Part shown: positions 25,596 through 34,439 of the stretch, in pieces
Numbering within the stretch: the stretch's first letter is position 1
Layout: every line of letters starts with the position of its first letter
Source: PCC-6802 sp943367755
Lineage (GTDB): Bacteria; Cyanobacteriota; Cyanobacteriia; Pseudanabaenales; Pseudanabaenaceae
Assembly: GCA_943367755.1 (NCBI GenBank)
Contig: CALRKB020000004.1
Span: 99,894-163,893, forward strand
DNA: 64,000 bases
Direction of reading: 5' to 3'
Position numbers and translations under genes: made by a program
Notes under the pieces: generated by a model
Told to the model about the DNA's origin: nothing
The model's database searches: none
What the model saw: the letters and a program-made list of their open reading frames with translations, nothing else

Positions 25596-26774
25596 TCAGA
25601 CGGTAGCCAGATGGAAGGCGGCACCAATACCACTCGCCATCTCTTCAGGTGTGATTTTGCCATCTTTATTGATATCGAGGGCATCAAACACCGCATCCGT
25701 TCCTGCCCACTCCTCGCGAGTAATAAAGCCATCGCCATCTAGATCGTAAACACGGAAAACATCCTGAGCTGCATTATGGAGTGTATCTTTACCTTCGATG
25801 TGCTTGAGGCGTTCGGAGAGCAATTTTTCAAGGGCAATCAGTGCATTGGTAAAGCCCTGAATACCCTCTGAAAGCTTATCTGTTGCCATGCGATCGCTCT
25901 CATGCATGCGATCAAAAGTGGCTTTATCCATCGTAATTTTCTCAACATCAGTGTTGGCAGCTTGCGATGGATCGAGTTTGCGCGGTAATACAGCTACCGT
26001 CGCCTGCAATTCTGCTAGCAAAGCCGGCGAGATCGTGAGTAGATCGCAACCAGCTAACTCGATAATCTCTTCGACATTACGGAAACTCGCTCCCATTACT
26101 TCGGTTTTATAGCCGAATTTCTTGTAATAAGTATAGATTTTCGATACGGAAAGCACACCTGGATCTTCTGCGGCAGGATAGCTGGCGCGTCCGGTGTCTT
26201 TCTTGTACCAGTCGAGAATGCGACCGACAAAGGGAGAAATCAATGTCACACCTGCCTCGGCGCAGGCGATCGCCTGATGTAAGCCAAACAGCAGGGTTAA
26301 ATTGCAGTGAATTCCTTCTTTCTCCAAAATTTCGGCGGCGCGGATACCTTCCCATGTTGAGGCAATTTTGATCAAGATCCGATTGCGCGAAACACCGACG
26401 GCTTCATACTGAGCAATCAGTTGATGAGCTTTGGCAACTGTCGCTTCGGTATCGTAGGATAGGCGCGCATCGACCTCGGTGGATACCCTGCCTGGGATAA
26501 TTTTGAGGATGCGCAACCCAAAGGCAACCGCTAAGCGATCGAAGGCTAAGGAGACGATTTGGGCGGCTGTGGCACCCTCTCCAGCATCTTGCTTGGCTTG
26601 GGCTAGGGTGCGATCGACGATTTCCTGATACTGAGGCATCTGAGCGGCAGCAGTAATCAAGGAAGGGTTAGTCGTCGCATCTTGGGGTGTAAAAGCTTCG
26701 ATCGCATTAATATCACCCGTATCTGCAACCACAACGGTCATTTCTCGCAGTTGTTCTAGTAGATTCTTAGACAT
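25596..26774 (-). CDS. tal: Transaldolase with C-terminal EF-hand pair
   Basis: This 392-aa protein has a TalB-type transaldolase domain (about 1-320) with DATTNPSLI and the Schiff-base Lys in RILIKIAST (about residue 132), plus two EF-hands at the C-terminus with DLDGDGFITREEW and DINKDGKITPEEM. Transaldolase links the pentose phosphate pathway and glycolysis; the EF-hands predict calcium binding. A TTG 18 bp upstream is in frame, but the ATG at 26774 has AGGAG about 7 bp upstream and is preferred. It is 26 bp behind gpmA, so gap1-gpmA-tal is probably one transcript. EF-hand fusions of this enzyme are known in cyanobacteria; regulatory effect is inferred. Confidence 0.95.
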   Translation of the reverse strand: MSKNLLEQLREMTVVVADTGDINAIEAFTPQDATTNPSLITAAAQMPQYQEIVDRTLAQAKQDAGEGATAAQIVSLAFDRLAVAFGLRILKIIPGRVSTEVDARLSYDTEATVAKAHQLIAQYEAVGVSRNRILIKIASTWEGIRAAEILEKEGIHCNLTLLFGLHQAIACAEAGVTLISPFVGRILDWYKKDTGRASYPAAEDPGVLSVSKIYTYYKKFGYKTEVMGASFRNVEEIIELAGCDLLTISPALLAELQATVAVLPRKLDPSQAANTDVEKITMDKATFDRMHESDRMATDKLSEGIQGFTNALIALEKLLSERLKHIEGKDTLHNAAQDVFRVYDLDGDGFITREEWAGTDAVFDALDINKDGKITPEEMASGIGAAFHLATV

Positions 26775-26800
26775 TTTGATGCTCCTATACAAACTAGCTG

Positions 26801-27496
26801 TTAACTCAAAATCTGTTTACGAGTGACTTGACCCGATTGCTCAATGTGGTAAACAATTGGCACACCGGTTGCGAGTTCTAGCCCTGGCACCTCCAATTCG
26901 CTCAGTCCATCTAGTTCCATGATAATCGAGCGCAGAGAATTACCGTGGGCGGCAACCAGCACGTTATCACCCTGTAACAGATGCGTAAAAATGCGATCAC
27001 GAAAAAAAGGTAGGACCCGATGCATCGTATCTTCCAAACTTTCGCCGCCGGGTGGGCGATCGCTAAACGAACGCCGCCACGCCACCACCTGTGCCTGCCC
27101 AAACTTGTCCGTGGTTTCCGCCTTATTTAATCCCTGGAGAGCGCCATAGTAACGCTCATCTAGGGCCGCACTGGGAAATATGGGTAATTCCTGAGTTGGA
27201 TCGCCTTCATATTTATCCCAGCCGTGCCATTGCGGATCGTCCTTAGCATGTTTGAGCACCGGGCTTTTACCCGCGCAATTCGCTTCGCACTCAGTCAGAC
27301 AAATTACCGCCGTCTCGATCGCTCGAATCAGGAGGCTAGTAAAGCAAACATCAATTTTATATTCGCTCAATTTATAGGCAGCACAAGCAGCTTCTGCCCG
27401 TCCTCTTTTGCTGAGTGGCACATCGACCCAGCCAGTAAATTTATTGGCAGCATTCCAAGTGCTCTGACCATGGCGAATTAGAATCAGTAAAGACAT
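26801..27496 (-). CDS. gpmA: 2,3-bisphosphoglycerate-dependent phosphoglycerate mutase
   Basis: This 231-aa dPGM interconverts 3- and 2-phosphoglycerate in glycolysis. Seen: LIRHGQSTWN with catalytic His, the FTGWVDVPLS segment, LDERYYGALQGLNK with the conserved Glu, RRSFSDRPPGGES and AAHGNSLR with the second His. Length is slightly short of the 247-250 of enteric enzymes but all key residues are present. Only 9 bp separate it from the gap1 stop, so the two are very likely co-transcribed and serve the same glycolytic flux. Confidence 0.95.
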   Translation of the reverse strand: MSLLILIRHGQSTWNAANKFTGWVDVPLSKRGRAEAACAAYKLSEYKIDVCFTSLLIRAIETAVICLTECEANCAGKSPVLKHAKDDPQWHGWDKYEGDPTQELPIFPSAALDERYYGALQGLNKAETTDKFGQAQVVAWRRSFSDRPPGGESLEDTMHRVLPFFRDRIFTHLLQGDNVLVAAHGNSLRSIIMELDGLSELEVPGLELATGVPIVYHIEQSGQVTRKQILS

Positions 27497-27505
27497 GCTA
27501 TATGG

Positions 27506-28531
27506 CTATAAAATGCCTTCCTTCTTGGCCATAGACAACATCAGATCGACAACACGATGGGAATATCCCCACTCATTGTCATACCAGGATACGACCTTAA
27601 AGAAGTTGGAATTGAGTTCAATCCCAGCCCCAGCATCGAAAATACTGGAACGAGAATCACCTTTAAAATCCATGGAAACAACTTCTTCATCTGTATAGCC
27701 AAGAATGCCTTTGAGAGCGTTTTCCGAGGCTTCTTTCATCGCCGCACAAATCTCTTTATAGCTGGTGGACTGCTCGGTTTTAAATGTCAAATCTACGACA
27801 GATACATCCGGCGTGGGTACGCGAAATGCCATACCTGTGAGCTTGCCCTTCAACTCAGGCAATACTAGTGCTACCGCCTTAGCCGCTCCGGTGGAAGAGG
27901 GAATGATGTTTTGCGCCGCACCCCGTCCACCGCGCCAATCCTTTTTACTGGGGCCATCTACCGTAGGCTGAGTTGCCGTCATAGCGTGTACGGTCGTCAT
28001 TAAACCCTCTGTAAGCTTGAAGCGATCGTTGATTACTTTAGCAATAGGAGCAAGACAATTTGTGGTGCAACTGGCATTGGAAACCACAACATCTTTAGCT
28101 GGATCGAAATTATGATGATTAACTCCAACCAGGAATGTCGGTACGCGCTCTGGCTCTTTGGTCGGGGCAGAAATCACAACGCGTTTGGCACCAGCGGTAA
28201 GATGGTTAGCAGCACCATCATAATCTGTGAACAGACCTGTCGCTTCAACTACATAATCTGCACCAAATTTACCCCAGGGTAACTCCGCCGGGTTCCGAAT
28301 TGATGTGCAAGGGATGAAATGACCATCAATATCAATGCCATCTGCTTTTGCTTCCACTTTGCCATCAAAGATACCATGGGTGGAATCATATTTAAACAGA
28401 TATGCCAGGTTATCTGGTGGTACGAGGTCGTTAATACCGACAAATTCAACATCGGGATTGCCGATCCCCGCTCGCAACACTAATCTACCAATCCGTCCAA
28501 ATCCGTTAATACCTACTTTTAGTTTAGCCAT
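27506..28531 (-). CDS. gap1: Glyceraldehyde-3-phosphate dehydrogenase, glycolytic Gap1 type
   Basis: This 341-aa GAPDH has NAD-binding GINGFGRIGR at the N-terminus, the catalytic Cys in SNASCTTNCLAP (about 153-164) and C-terminal YDNEWGYS. Its N-terminal region, VGINDLVPPDNLAYLFKYDSTHG, resembles cyanobacterial Gap1, the NAD-specific catabolic enzyme, rather than Gap2 of the Calvin cycle. The gene leads the tight gap1-gpmA-tal group. Its 179-bp upstream region carries seven degenerate copies of an 8-bp tandem repeat. In other cyanobacteria gap1 is induced for dark sugar breakdown; that regulation is inferred here. Confidence 0.95.
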   Translation of the reverse strand: MAKLKVGINGFGRIGRLVLRAGIGNPDVEFVGINDLVPPDNLAYLFKYDSTHGIFDGKVEAKADGIDIDGHFIPCTSIRNPAELPWGKFGADYVVEATGLFTDYDGAANHLTAGAKRVVISAPTKEPERVPTFLVGVNHHNFDPAKDVVVSNASCTTNCLAPIAKVINDRFKLTEGLMTTVHAMTATQPTVDGPSKKDWRGGRGAAQNIIPSSTGAAKAVALVLPELKGKLTGMAFRVPTPDVSVVDLTFKTEQSTSYKEICAAMKEASENALKGILGYTDEEVVSMDFKGDSRSSIFDAGAGIELNSNFFKVVSWYDNEWGYSHRVVDLMLSMAKKEGIL

Positions 28532-28547
28532 TTTGATTTTGATTAAG

Positions 28548-28603
28548 TTAATTTGTTAATTTGTTAATTCGCTAATTCGTTAATCTGTCAATCTGTTAGT
28601 CTA
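28548..28603. repeat. Seven-copy 8-bp tandem repeat in the gap1 leader
   Basis: Reading the plus strand, successive octamers are TTAATTTG, TTAATTTG, TTAATTCG, CTAATTCG, TTAATCTG, TCAATCTG and TTAGTCTA. The array begins 16 bp upstream of the gap1 ATG, so it falls in the 5' untranslated region or promoter. It is AT-rich and differs from HIP1. Copy number could vary between strains. Confidence 0.85.
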
Positions 28604-28710
28604 TTTAGTTACTGGTAAAAAGCACTAGCTGTATTCTTCGAATTAATTTGAACTTAGCTGCCATTAGTCTAAAATCCTAAACCACGAATCTGGCATCTGT
28701 ATATCTTTTC

Positions 28711-29733
28711 TTAAGCTAGACTCTTGGGTGCGATCGCCGTTTCTAATCTCACTTCATTAGGACAAACGTGCCCCTTGTCAATATCGGTAAGGTTAGATAG
28801 AGTGGTTTCCGCAATATTTTTGAGTGCATCTTTAGTAAAGAAAGCCTGATGTCCTGTGATTAAAACATTGGGAAAAGCTAGCAAGCGCTGAAACACATCA
28901 TCCTGAATCACAATACTAGAGAGATCCTCAAAGAAGAGATCCCCTTCCTGTTCGTAAACATCTAACCCCAGATAGCCAATCTTGCCAGATTTCAAACCAT
29001 CAATTGCGGCTTGGGTATCGATCAATCCGCCTCGGCTTGTATTGATTAGCATGACACCGGGTTTAATTTGCTCTAGCGATCGCGCGTTAATCAGATAATG
29101 CGATTTCGGTGTTAATGGGCAGTGCAGCGTTACAATATCTGAATTGGCGAGTAACTCAGGCAAATCGACATACTTCACTCCCATGGCTAAACAATCGGGA
29201 TTTTGGTAAGGATCGTAGGCAAGCAGATTGCAGCCAAACCCATGCATAATGCGTGCCACGAGCGCACCGATTTTACCAGTACCAACTACACCAACCGTGC
29301 AACCATGCAGATCGAATCCCAACAGACCTTCTAGAGAAAAGTTCGACTCGCGCACGCGGTTGTAGGCACGATGAATTTTGCGGTTGAGCGCTAAGATTAG
29401 GCCGACGGTATACTCGGCAACTGCATAGGGAGAATAGGCAGGTACCCTTACCACCGTCATCCCAAGTGATTTTGCCGCCGCTAAATCGACATGATTGAAA
29501 CCAGCAGAACGCAATGCGATCGCTTTTGTACCTCCCTTAGCAAGCAGGTTAAGAGTTGGCAGATCCAGGCAATCATTGATAAATACACAAATGGCAGGAA
29601 ACCCAGAGGCTAGCACCACCGTATAGAAATTTAAACGTGGCTCAAAAAAGACCAGCTCGTGACCGTGGTGGGCATTCGCAGATTCTAAGTATTGGCGGTC
29701 GTATTCTTTGGTATTGAATACTGCAACTCTCAT
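28711..29733 (-). CDS. ldhA: D-lactate dehydrogenase (2-hydroxyacid dehydrogenase)
   Basis: This 340-aa NAD-dependent D-2-hydroxyacid dehydrogenase has the Rossmann motif GVVGTGKIG (about 147-155), catalytic Arg in NTSRGGLID (about 234), Glu in the DVYEQEGDLFFED region (about 258-270) and His in ITGHQAFFT (about 295). YSPYAVAEYTVGLIL and FFED are typical of LdhA-type D-lactate dehydrogenases. It would reduce pyruvate to D-lactate in fermentation. Its place between glgP and gap1 supports a role as electron sink for glycogen breakdown. Confidence 0.92.
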   Translation of the reverse strand: MRVAVFNTKEYDRQYLESANAHHGHELVFFEPRLNFYTVVLASGFPAICVFINDCLDLPTLNLLAKGGTKAIALRSAGFNHVDLAAAKSLGMTVVRVPAYSPYAVAEYTVGLILALNRKIHRAYNRVRESNFSLEGLLGFDLHGCTVGVVGTGKIGALVARIMHGFGCNLLAYDPYQNPDCLAMGVKYVDLPELLANSDIVTLHCPLTPKSHYLINARSLEQIKPGVMLINTSRGGLIDTQAAIDGLKSGKIGYLGLDVYEQEGDLFFEDLSSIVIQDDVFQRLLAFPNVLITGHQAFFTKDALKNIAETTLSNLTDIDKGHVCPNEVRLETAIAPKSLA

Positions 29734-29761
29734 AGCAACCTTACTTTCTTAGTGGGATATG

Positions 29762-29802
29762 GGGTTTAGGGGATGGGGGGAAAGTTCCCATATCCTAAAC
29801 CC
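29762..29802. terminator. Stem-loop between glgP and ldhA
   Basis: GGGTTTAGG (29762-29770) pairs with CCTAAACCC (29794-29802), with further pairing inside (GGGAA / TTCCC). It lies about 30 bp after the ldhA start on its upstream side, downstream of the glgP stop at 29838. It could be an attenuator or a small palindromic repeat; GGGTTTAGG also occurs near 8645. Confidence 0.45.
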
Positions 29803-29837
29803 TTGTGATCGCAGGGAGTAAATACTCTATCCCTCAA

Positions 29838-32420
29838 TTAGAGATGGTGCCAGGGTTTGACTTTAAGACCAGCATCGGACTGTTTGTATTCTTCCAGATC
29901 GATCTTGACTGGTTTGACATGCCAAATCTCGTCGCAATACTCGCGAATTGTGCGATCAGATGAGAATTTGCCCATCCGTGCCACATTCAGAATGGACTTC
30001 TTAATCCAGCCATCGCGATCGCGGTAAGCCTTACTTACTTCCTCTTGGCAATCAATATAGGCTTGGTAGTCGGCGAATAGCATGTAGTCATCTCTATACA
30101 TCAGAGAATCGATCAAGGGCTTGAACAGGTCAGCATTACCACCGGAGAAGTGCCCAGAAGCGATGCGATCGATCACGCTGCGCAGCTCGGCATTACTCTG
30201 ATAATATTCCTGCGGGTGATAGCCTTTGGCTTTGGTATCGTAAACCTCTCCAGCCGTGAGGCCAAACAGGAAGAAATTCTCTGCGCCCACTTCTTCACGG
30301 ATCTCGATATTCGCTCCATCAAGGGTGCCAATCGTTAAGGCTCCATTCATGGAAAATTTCATATTGCCAGTGCCAGAAGCTTCTTTCCCTGCGGTGGAAA
30401 TTTGCTCTGAGAGGTCGGCAGCGGGATAGATTCGTTGTCCTAGCGAAGCACTAAAGTTAGATAGGAATACGACTTTCAAGCGACCATGAACATCGGGATC
30501 TCCATTTACGACACTGGCAACGGCATTGATCAGTTTGATGATCAACTTGGCCATGTAGTAGCCAGGTGCAGCCTTACCACCAAAAATAAACGTGCGCGGC
30601 AGAATATCTATTTGGGGATTTTGCTTGATTCTGTTGTATAGGGTGATCACGTAAAAAATCGCTAAATGCTGGCGCTTATATTCATGCATACGCTTGACTT
30701 GAATATCAAACAGCGAGTTAGGATCGACCTCAATAAACTCATGTTTTTCGATGTATTCCGCCAATTTCTGCTTGTTGTGCAGCTTGATCTGATGCCAGCG
30801 ATCGCGGAAGGATTGATCCTCCGCAAATGGTTCTAGTTTCCGTAACTCATCTAAGTGCGTGAGCCATTTCTTATTACCAATTTTCTCATCGATCAAACTG
30901 GATAGCTTAGGATTGCTCAAGAGCACCCAACGGCGAGGAGTGACACCATTGGTTTTGTTCTGAAACCTCTCTGGCCATAACTTGTAGAAATCTCTTAGCA
31001 CATCTTGTTTCAGTAATTCCGTATGCAGCGCTGCCACGCCATTCACAACGTGACTGCCAACACAGGCAAGATGTGCCATCCGTACTTGCTTATCTCCGTG
31101 GTTTTCTTCGATTATTGACAAGCGCGATAGCAATTCATCGTCGTCGGGATACCAGGTTTTGACATCATTGAGGAAGCGCTGATTGATTTCATAGATGATT
31201 TCCATATGCCTTGGCAGTAAGCTACTAAATAAGCTGACTGGCCAGCGCTCTAACGCTTCAGGCATGAGCGTATGGTTGGTATAAGCAAAGGTATGCTGTG
31301 TGATGTGCCAGGCTTTTGCCCAATCCATCTGATGTTCATCCATCAGTAAGCGCATTAACTCGGCAATGCTGACGGCGGGGTGTGTATCATTGAGTTGGAT
31401 CGCAGCGCTTTCGTGCAGATTATCCAAGTTCTTATTCAATAGCAGATGTGTCCTGATAATGTCTTGGAGCGAGCAGGAAACAAAGAAGAACTGCTGCTCT
31501 AGCCTCAGTTGTCTGCCTTGCGGTGTATTGTCGTTGGGATATAACACCTTAGATATAGTTTCAGAACGCATCTTCTGCGCTACAGCGCCATCATAATCCC
31601 CAGAGTTAAATGCCTGAAAGTTAAAGTCTTCACCAGATTCTGCTTTCCAGAGGCGGAGGGTATTGACTGTATTTGTGTCATAGCCGGGCACTGGTGTATC
31701 GAAGGGAATGCCAATCACAGTCTGATCGGCAACCCAACGCACACGGTAGTGACCTTTATCATCGGTGAATAGTTCGGTGTGACCGCCATATTTGACTTCC
31801 ACTGTGCCATCGGGGCGCTCAATTTCCCAAGGATTGCCATAGCGCAACCATTTGTCGGGAATTTCCATCTGCCAGCCATCCTGCACACCCTGATGAAAGA
31901 TGCCAAACTCGTAGCGAATGCCATAGCCCATCGCTGGCACTTCCAGGGTGGCAAGTGAATCTAAGAAGCAAGCCGCTAGTCGTCCCAAGCCGCCATTTCC
32001 TAACCCTGGATCTGGCTCTTGCTCTAATAGTTCATCCAGGTCTAGCCCCGACTGTCTGACTGCCTCGCGCACCCGTTCGTAGATCTCCAGGTTGATCAGG
32101 CTATTGCCCAGATGTCTTCCCATCAGGAACTCAGCCGATAGGTAGTAGACCACCTTCACATTTTGTTCGAGATAGGTTTTGATCGTCTTTAGCCATCTTT
32201 GCAGCAGGCGATCGCGCAGGGTATAGGCCAACGCCATGTAATAGTCATTAGGCGTGGCAATGGTGTCGTACTTGCCTTGAATGTAAAACAAGTTATCAGC
32301 AAAGGCTCGTCTCAGGGTCTCTACACTTAGCCCAGTGCGATCGTCTTCTATTGTTAATGGACAGTCTTCTATTGTTAAATTGATGACTGTGGCTTCATCG
32401 AGTTGATTGATTTGAGACAT
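29838..32420 (-). CDS. glgP: Glycogen phosphorylase
   Basis: This 860-aa enzyme (GT35) releases glucose-1-phosphate from glycogen. Seen: EPDPGLGNGGLGRLAACFLDS split over the glucan and active-site region (about 115-135), and the pyridoxal-phosphate lysine in GTGNMKFSMNG near residue 700. The N-terminus has an unusual short extension with a duplicated LTIED (LTIEDCPLTIED), encoded by a 15-bp direct repeat. Length is normal. pgm is just upstream (91 bp) and ldhA downstream, consistent with glycogen catabolism. Confidence 0.97.
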   Translation of the reverse strand: MSQINQLDEATVINLTIEDCPLTIEDDRTGLSVETLRRAFADNLFYIQGKYDTIATPNDYYMALAYTLRDRLLQRWLKTIKTYLEQNVKVVYYLSAEFLMGRHLGNSLINLEIYERVREAVRQSGLDLDELLEQEPDPGLGNGGLGRLAACFLDSLATLEVPAMGYGIRYEFGIFHQGVQDGWQMEIPDKWLRYGNPWEIERPDGTVEVKYGGHTELFTDDKGHYRVRWVADQTVIGIPFDTPVPGYDTNTVNTLRLWKAESGEDFNFQAFNSGDYDGAVAQKMRSETISKVLYPNDNTPQGRQLRLEQQFFFVSCSLQDIIRTHLLLNKNLDNLHESAAIQLNDTHPAVSIAELMRLLMDEHQMDWAKAWHITQHTFAYTNHTLMPEALERWPVSLFSSLLPRHMEIIYEINQRFLNDVKTWYPDDDELLSRLSIIEENHGDKQVRMAHLACVGSHVVNGVAALHTELLKQDVLRDFYKLWPERFQNKTNGVTPRRWVLLSNPKLSSLIDEKIGNKKWLTHLDELRKLEPFAEDQSFRDRWHQIKLHNKQKLAEYIEKHEFIEVDPNSLFDIQVKRMHEYKRQHLAIFYVITLYNRIKQNPQIDILPRTFIFGGKAAPGYYMAKLIIKLINAVASVVNGDPDVHGRLKVVFLSNFSASLGQRIYPAADLSEQISTAGKEASGTGNMKFSMNGALTIGTLDGANIEIREEVGAENFFLFGLTAGEVYDTKAKGYHPQEYYQSNAELRSVIDRIASGHFSGGNADLFKPLIDSLMYRDDYMLFADYQAYIDCQEEVSKAYRDRDGWIKKSILNVARMGKFSSDRTIREYCDEIWHVKPVKIDLEEYKQSDAGLKVKPWHHL

Positions 32421-32511
32421 GTGTTTCTCCTTCCAAATTTTAGATCGTCGTATCGGCAGTAATTCAGCCAGATGCTATAGGACAGATGCTATAGATAGGC
32501 GCGTGTTTACC

Positions 32512-34146
32512 TTAGGTAATTACGGTCGGCTGCTCTCTGCCTGTAAGTGCCTGAATCTGGGCAACTTCGTCGGCGATCGCAATCAGGGATGCCAGCGCTG
32601 TTTGCGGATCACTTTGCTGTTTGGCGGGATCGCTTTCGTAGCTCTCTAGATAGACCCTCAAGGTAGCCCCCTGCGTGCCAGTACCAGAGAGTCGAAACAC
32701 AATGCGAGATCCGTCCGTAAAGCCAATGCGAATGCCTTGATTGTGGCTAACGCTATGGTCGATCGGATCTGTGTAACTAAAGTCATCGGCATATTCCACC
32801 TGGTAATTGCCAAACTGCTTACCCTTTAAGTTGGGTAAAGCAGCCAGCAGGTTTGAGATCAAAGTGTTGGCTTTACTAATATCTACACCTTCATAGTCAT
32901 GGCGGGAGTAGTAATTGCGACCGTACTGTTGCCAGTGTTCCTGCACAACTTGCTCGACGGACTGTTGCCGCACCGCCAGAATATTCAGCCAGAACAGTAC
33001 TGCCCATAGTCCATCTTTTTCGCGCACGTGATTGGAGCCTGTGCCGAAGCTTTCCTCGCCGCATAAAGTAACTTTACCTGCGTCCATCAGGTTACCAAAG
33101 AACTTCCAGCCCGTAGGTGTTTCGTAGCAATCAATCCCAATCTTTGCTGCCACGCGGTCTGAGGCCTGACTAGTTGGCATCGATCGCGCTACCCCCGCAA
33201 TGCCTTTGCTATAACCAGGTACCAGCTTAGCATTTGCCGCTAGGATAGCCAGACTATCACTGGGCGTGACAAAAAAGTGTCTGCCCAAAATCATATTGCG
33301 ATCGCCATCGCCATCGGAAGCTGCGCCAAAGTCCGGCGCATTTTCACCAAACATCACCTCTACCAGGTCATGCGCATAGACCAAATTAGGGTCAGGGTGA
33401 CCACCACCAAAGTCTTCCAGTGGCACACCATTGGTCACCGTACCGACTGGTGCGCCCAAGCGTTGCTCGAAAATCGCACGGGCATATGAACCTGTCACGG
33501 CATGCATCGAATCCATGCACATGCGAAATTTGCCGCTGGTGAGGAGAGTCCGAATGCGATCAAAATCAAATATTGACTCCATCAGCGCAGCGTAATCAGC
33601 TACAGAGTCAATTACTTCTACCTGCATTGCTCCTAGCTGCACCTTGCCGAGGCGATCGAGGTCAAGATCGGCAGCTTCCAGGATTTTGTAACTATCGATC
33701 GCTTTGGTGCGATCGTAGATCGCATCAGTGACTTTTTCGGGAGCGGGGCCGCCATTGCCGATATTGTACTTAATGCCAAAATCCCCATCTGGGCCGCCAG
33801 GATTATGACTGGCAGAAAGCACAATGCCACCAAAGGCTTGATGTTTGCGAATTACACACGAAACCGCAGGCGTAGACAAAATGCCATTACAACCTACCAG
33901 CACCTTGCCAAACCCATTCGCCGCCGCCATTTTGAGAATGATTTGGATTGCCTGACGGTTATAGTAGCGACCATCCCCACCCACAACTAATGTCTGACCC
34001 TGATAGCCATCTAAACTATCAAATATTGACTGCACAAAGTTTTCTAGATAGTTGCGCTTCTGAAACACGGCAACTTGCTTTCTTAAGCCAGAGGTACCAG
34101 GCTTTTGATCTGTAAATGGTTGAGTGGATACAGTGTGTATATTCAT
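32512..34146 (-). CDS. pgm: Phosphoglucomutase, alpha-D-glucose specific
   Basis: This 544-aa phosphohexomutase converts glucose-1-P to glucose-6-P. Seen: the active-site Ser in VLSASHNPGGPDGDFGIKY (about 128-146), the metal loop DGDGDRNMILG (about 280), the sugar-binding GEESFGTGS (about 365) and the C-terminal phosphate loop FRLSGTGTQGATLR (about 497-510). N-terminal TDQKPGTSGLRK fits the family. It is the first gene of the minus-strand carbohydrate block and is followed by glgP, whose product is its substrate. Confidence 0.96.
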   Translation of the reverse strand: MNIHTVSTQPFTDQKPGTSGLRKQVAVFQKRNYLENFVQSIFDSLDGYQGQTLVVGGDGRYYNRQAIQIILKMAAANGFGKVLVGCNGILSTPAVSCVIRKHQAFGGIVLSASHNPGGPDGDFGIKYNIGNGGPAPEKVTDAIYDRTKAIDSYKILEAADLDLDRLGKVQLGAMQVEVIDSVADYAALMESIFDFDRIRTLLTSGKFRMCMDSMHAVTGSYARAIFEQRLGAPVGTVTNGVPLEDFGGGHPDPNLVYAHDLVEVMFGENAPDFGAASDGDGDRNMILGRHFFVTPSDSLAILAANAKLVPGYSKGIAGVARSMPTSQASDRVAAKIGIDCYETPTGWKFFGNLMDAGKVTLCGEESFGTGSNHVREKDGLWAVLFWLNILAVRQQSVEQVVQEHWQQYGRNYYSRHDYEGVDISKANTLISNLLAALPNLKGKQFGNYQVEYADDFSYTDPIDHSVSHNQGIRIGFTDGSRIVFRLSGTGTQGATLRVYLESYESDPAKQQSDPQTALASLIAIADEVAQIQALTGREQPTVIT

Positions 34147-34439
34147 GAGCGCAGGGCGGTATGTTGAATGTTTCCTAAGTTATTTTAGGCGGATTGGGGT
34201 TTCTGAGTTTGGTGAACTTGTTTCTTGATTAAGTTAGGGTTAAGACCATTCAAACGACCAGTTTAATCGCACAATTTGAGGTGTGTATAGATAAAGTTAA
34301 GGATAGGCGTAGCATCCGAATGACTAATTAGTCTATGTTTGACGTACTTCAGATTGCATTCTTATCTCCCAACTTTTTGCCTATTATGAATGAGTTATAG
34401 TAGAAACACCTATTTCTTTAGCTTTGCTAAATAACTCGT
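34147..34439. promoter_or_regulatory. Divergent intergenic region between pgm and chrA
   Basis: These 293 bp separate the divergent pgm and chrA genes and must hold promoters for both, including that of the carbohydrate block. I see AT-rich stretches but no unambiguous -10/-35 pair, palindrome or known operator. Confidence 0.4.

Noticed and set aside
28548..28603. Possible CRISPR array
   Set aside because: Units are contiguous 8-mers without spacers.
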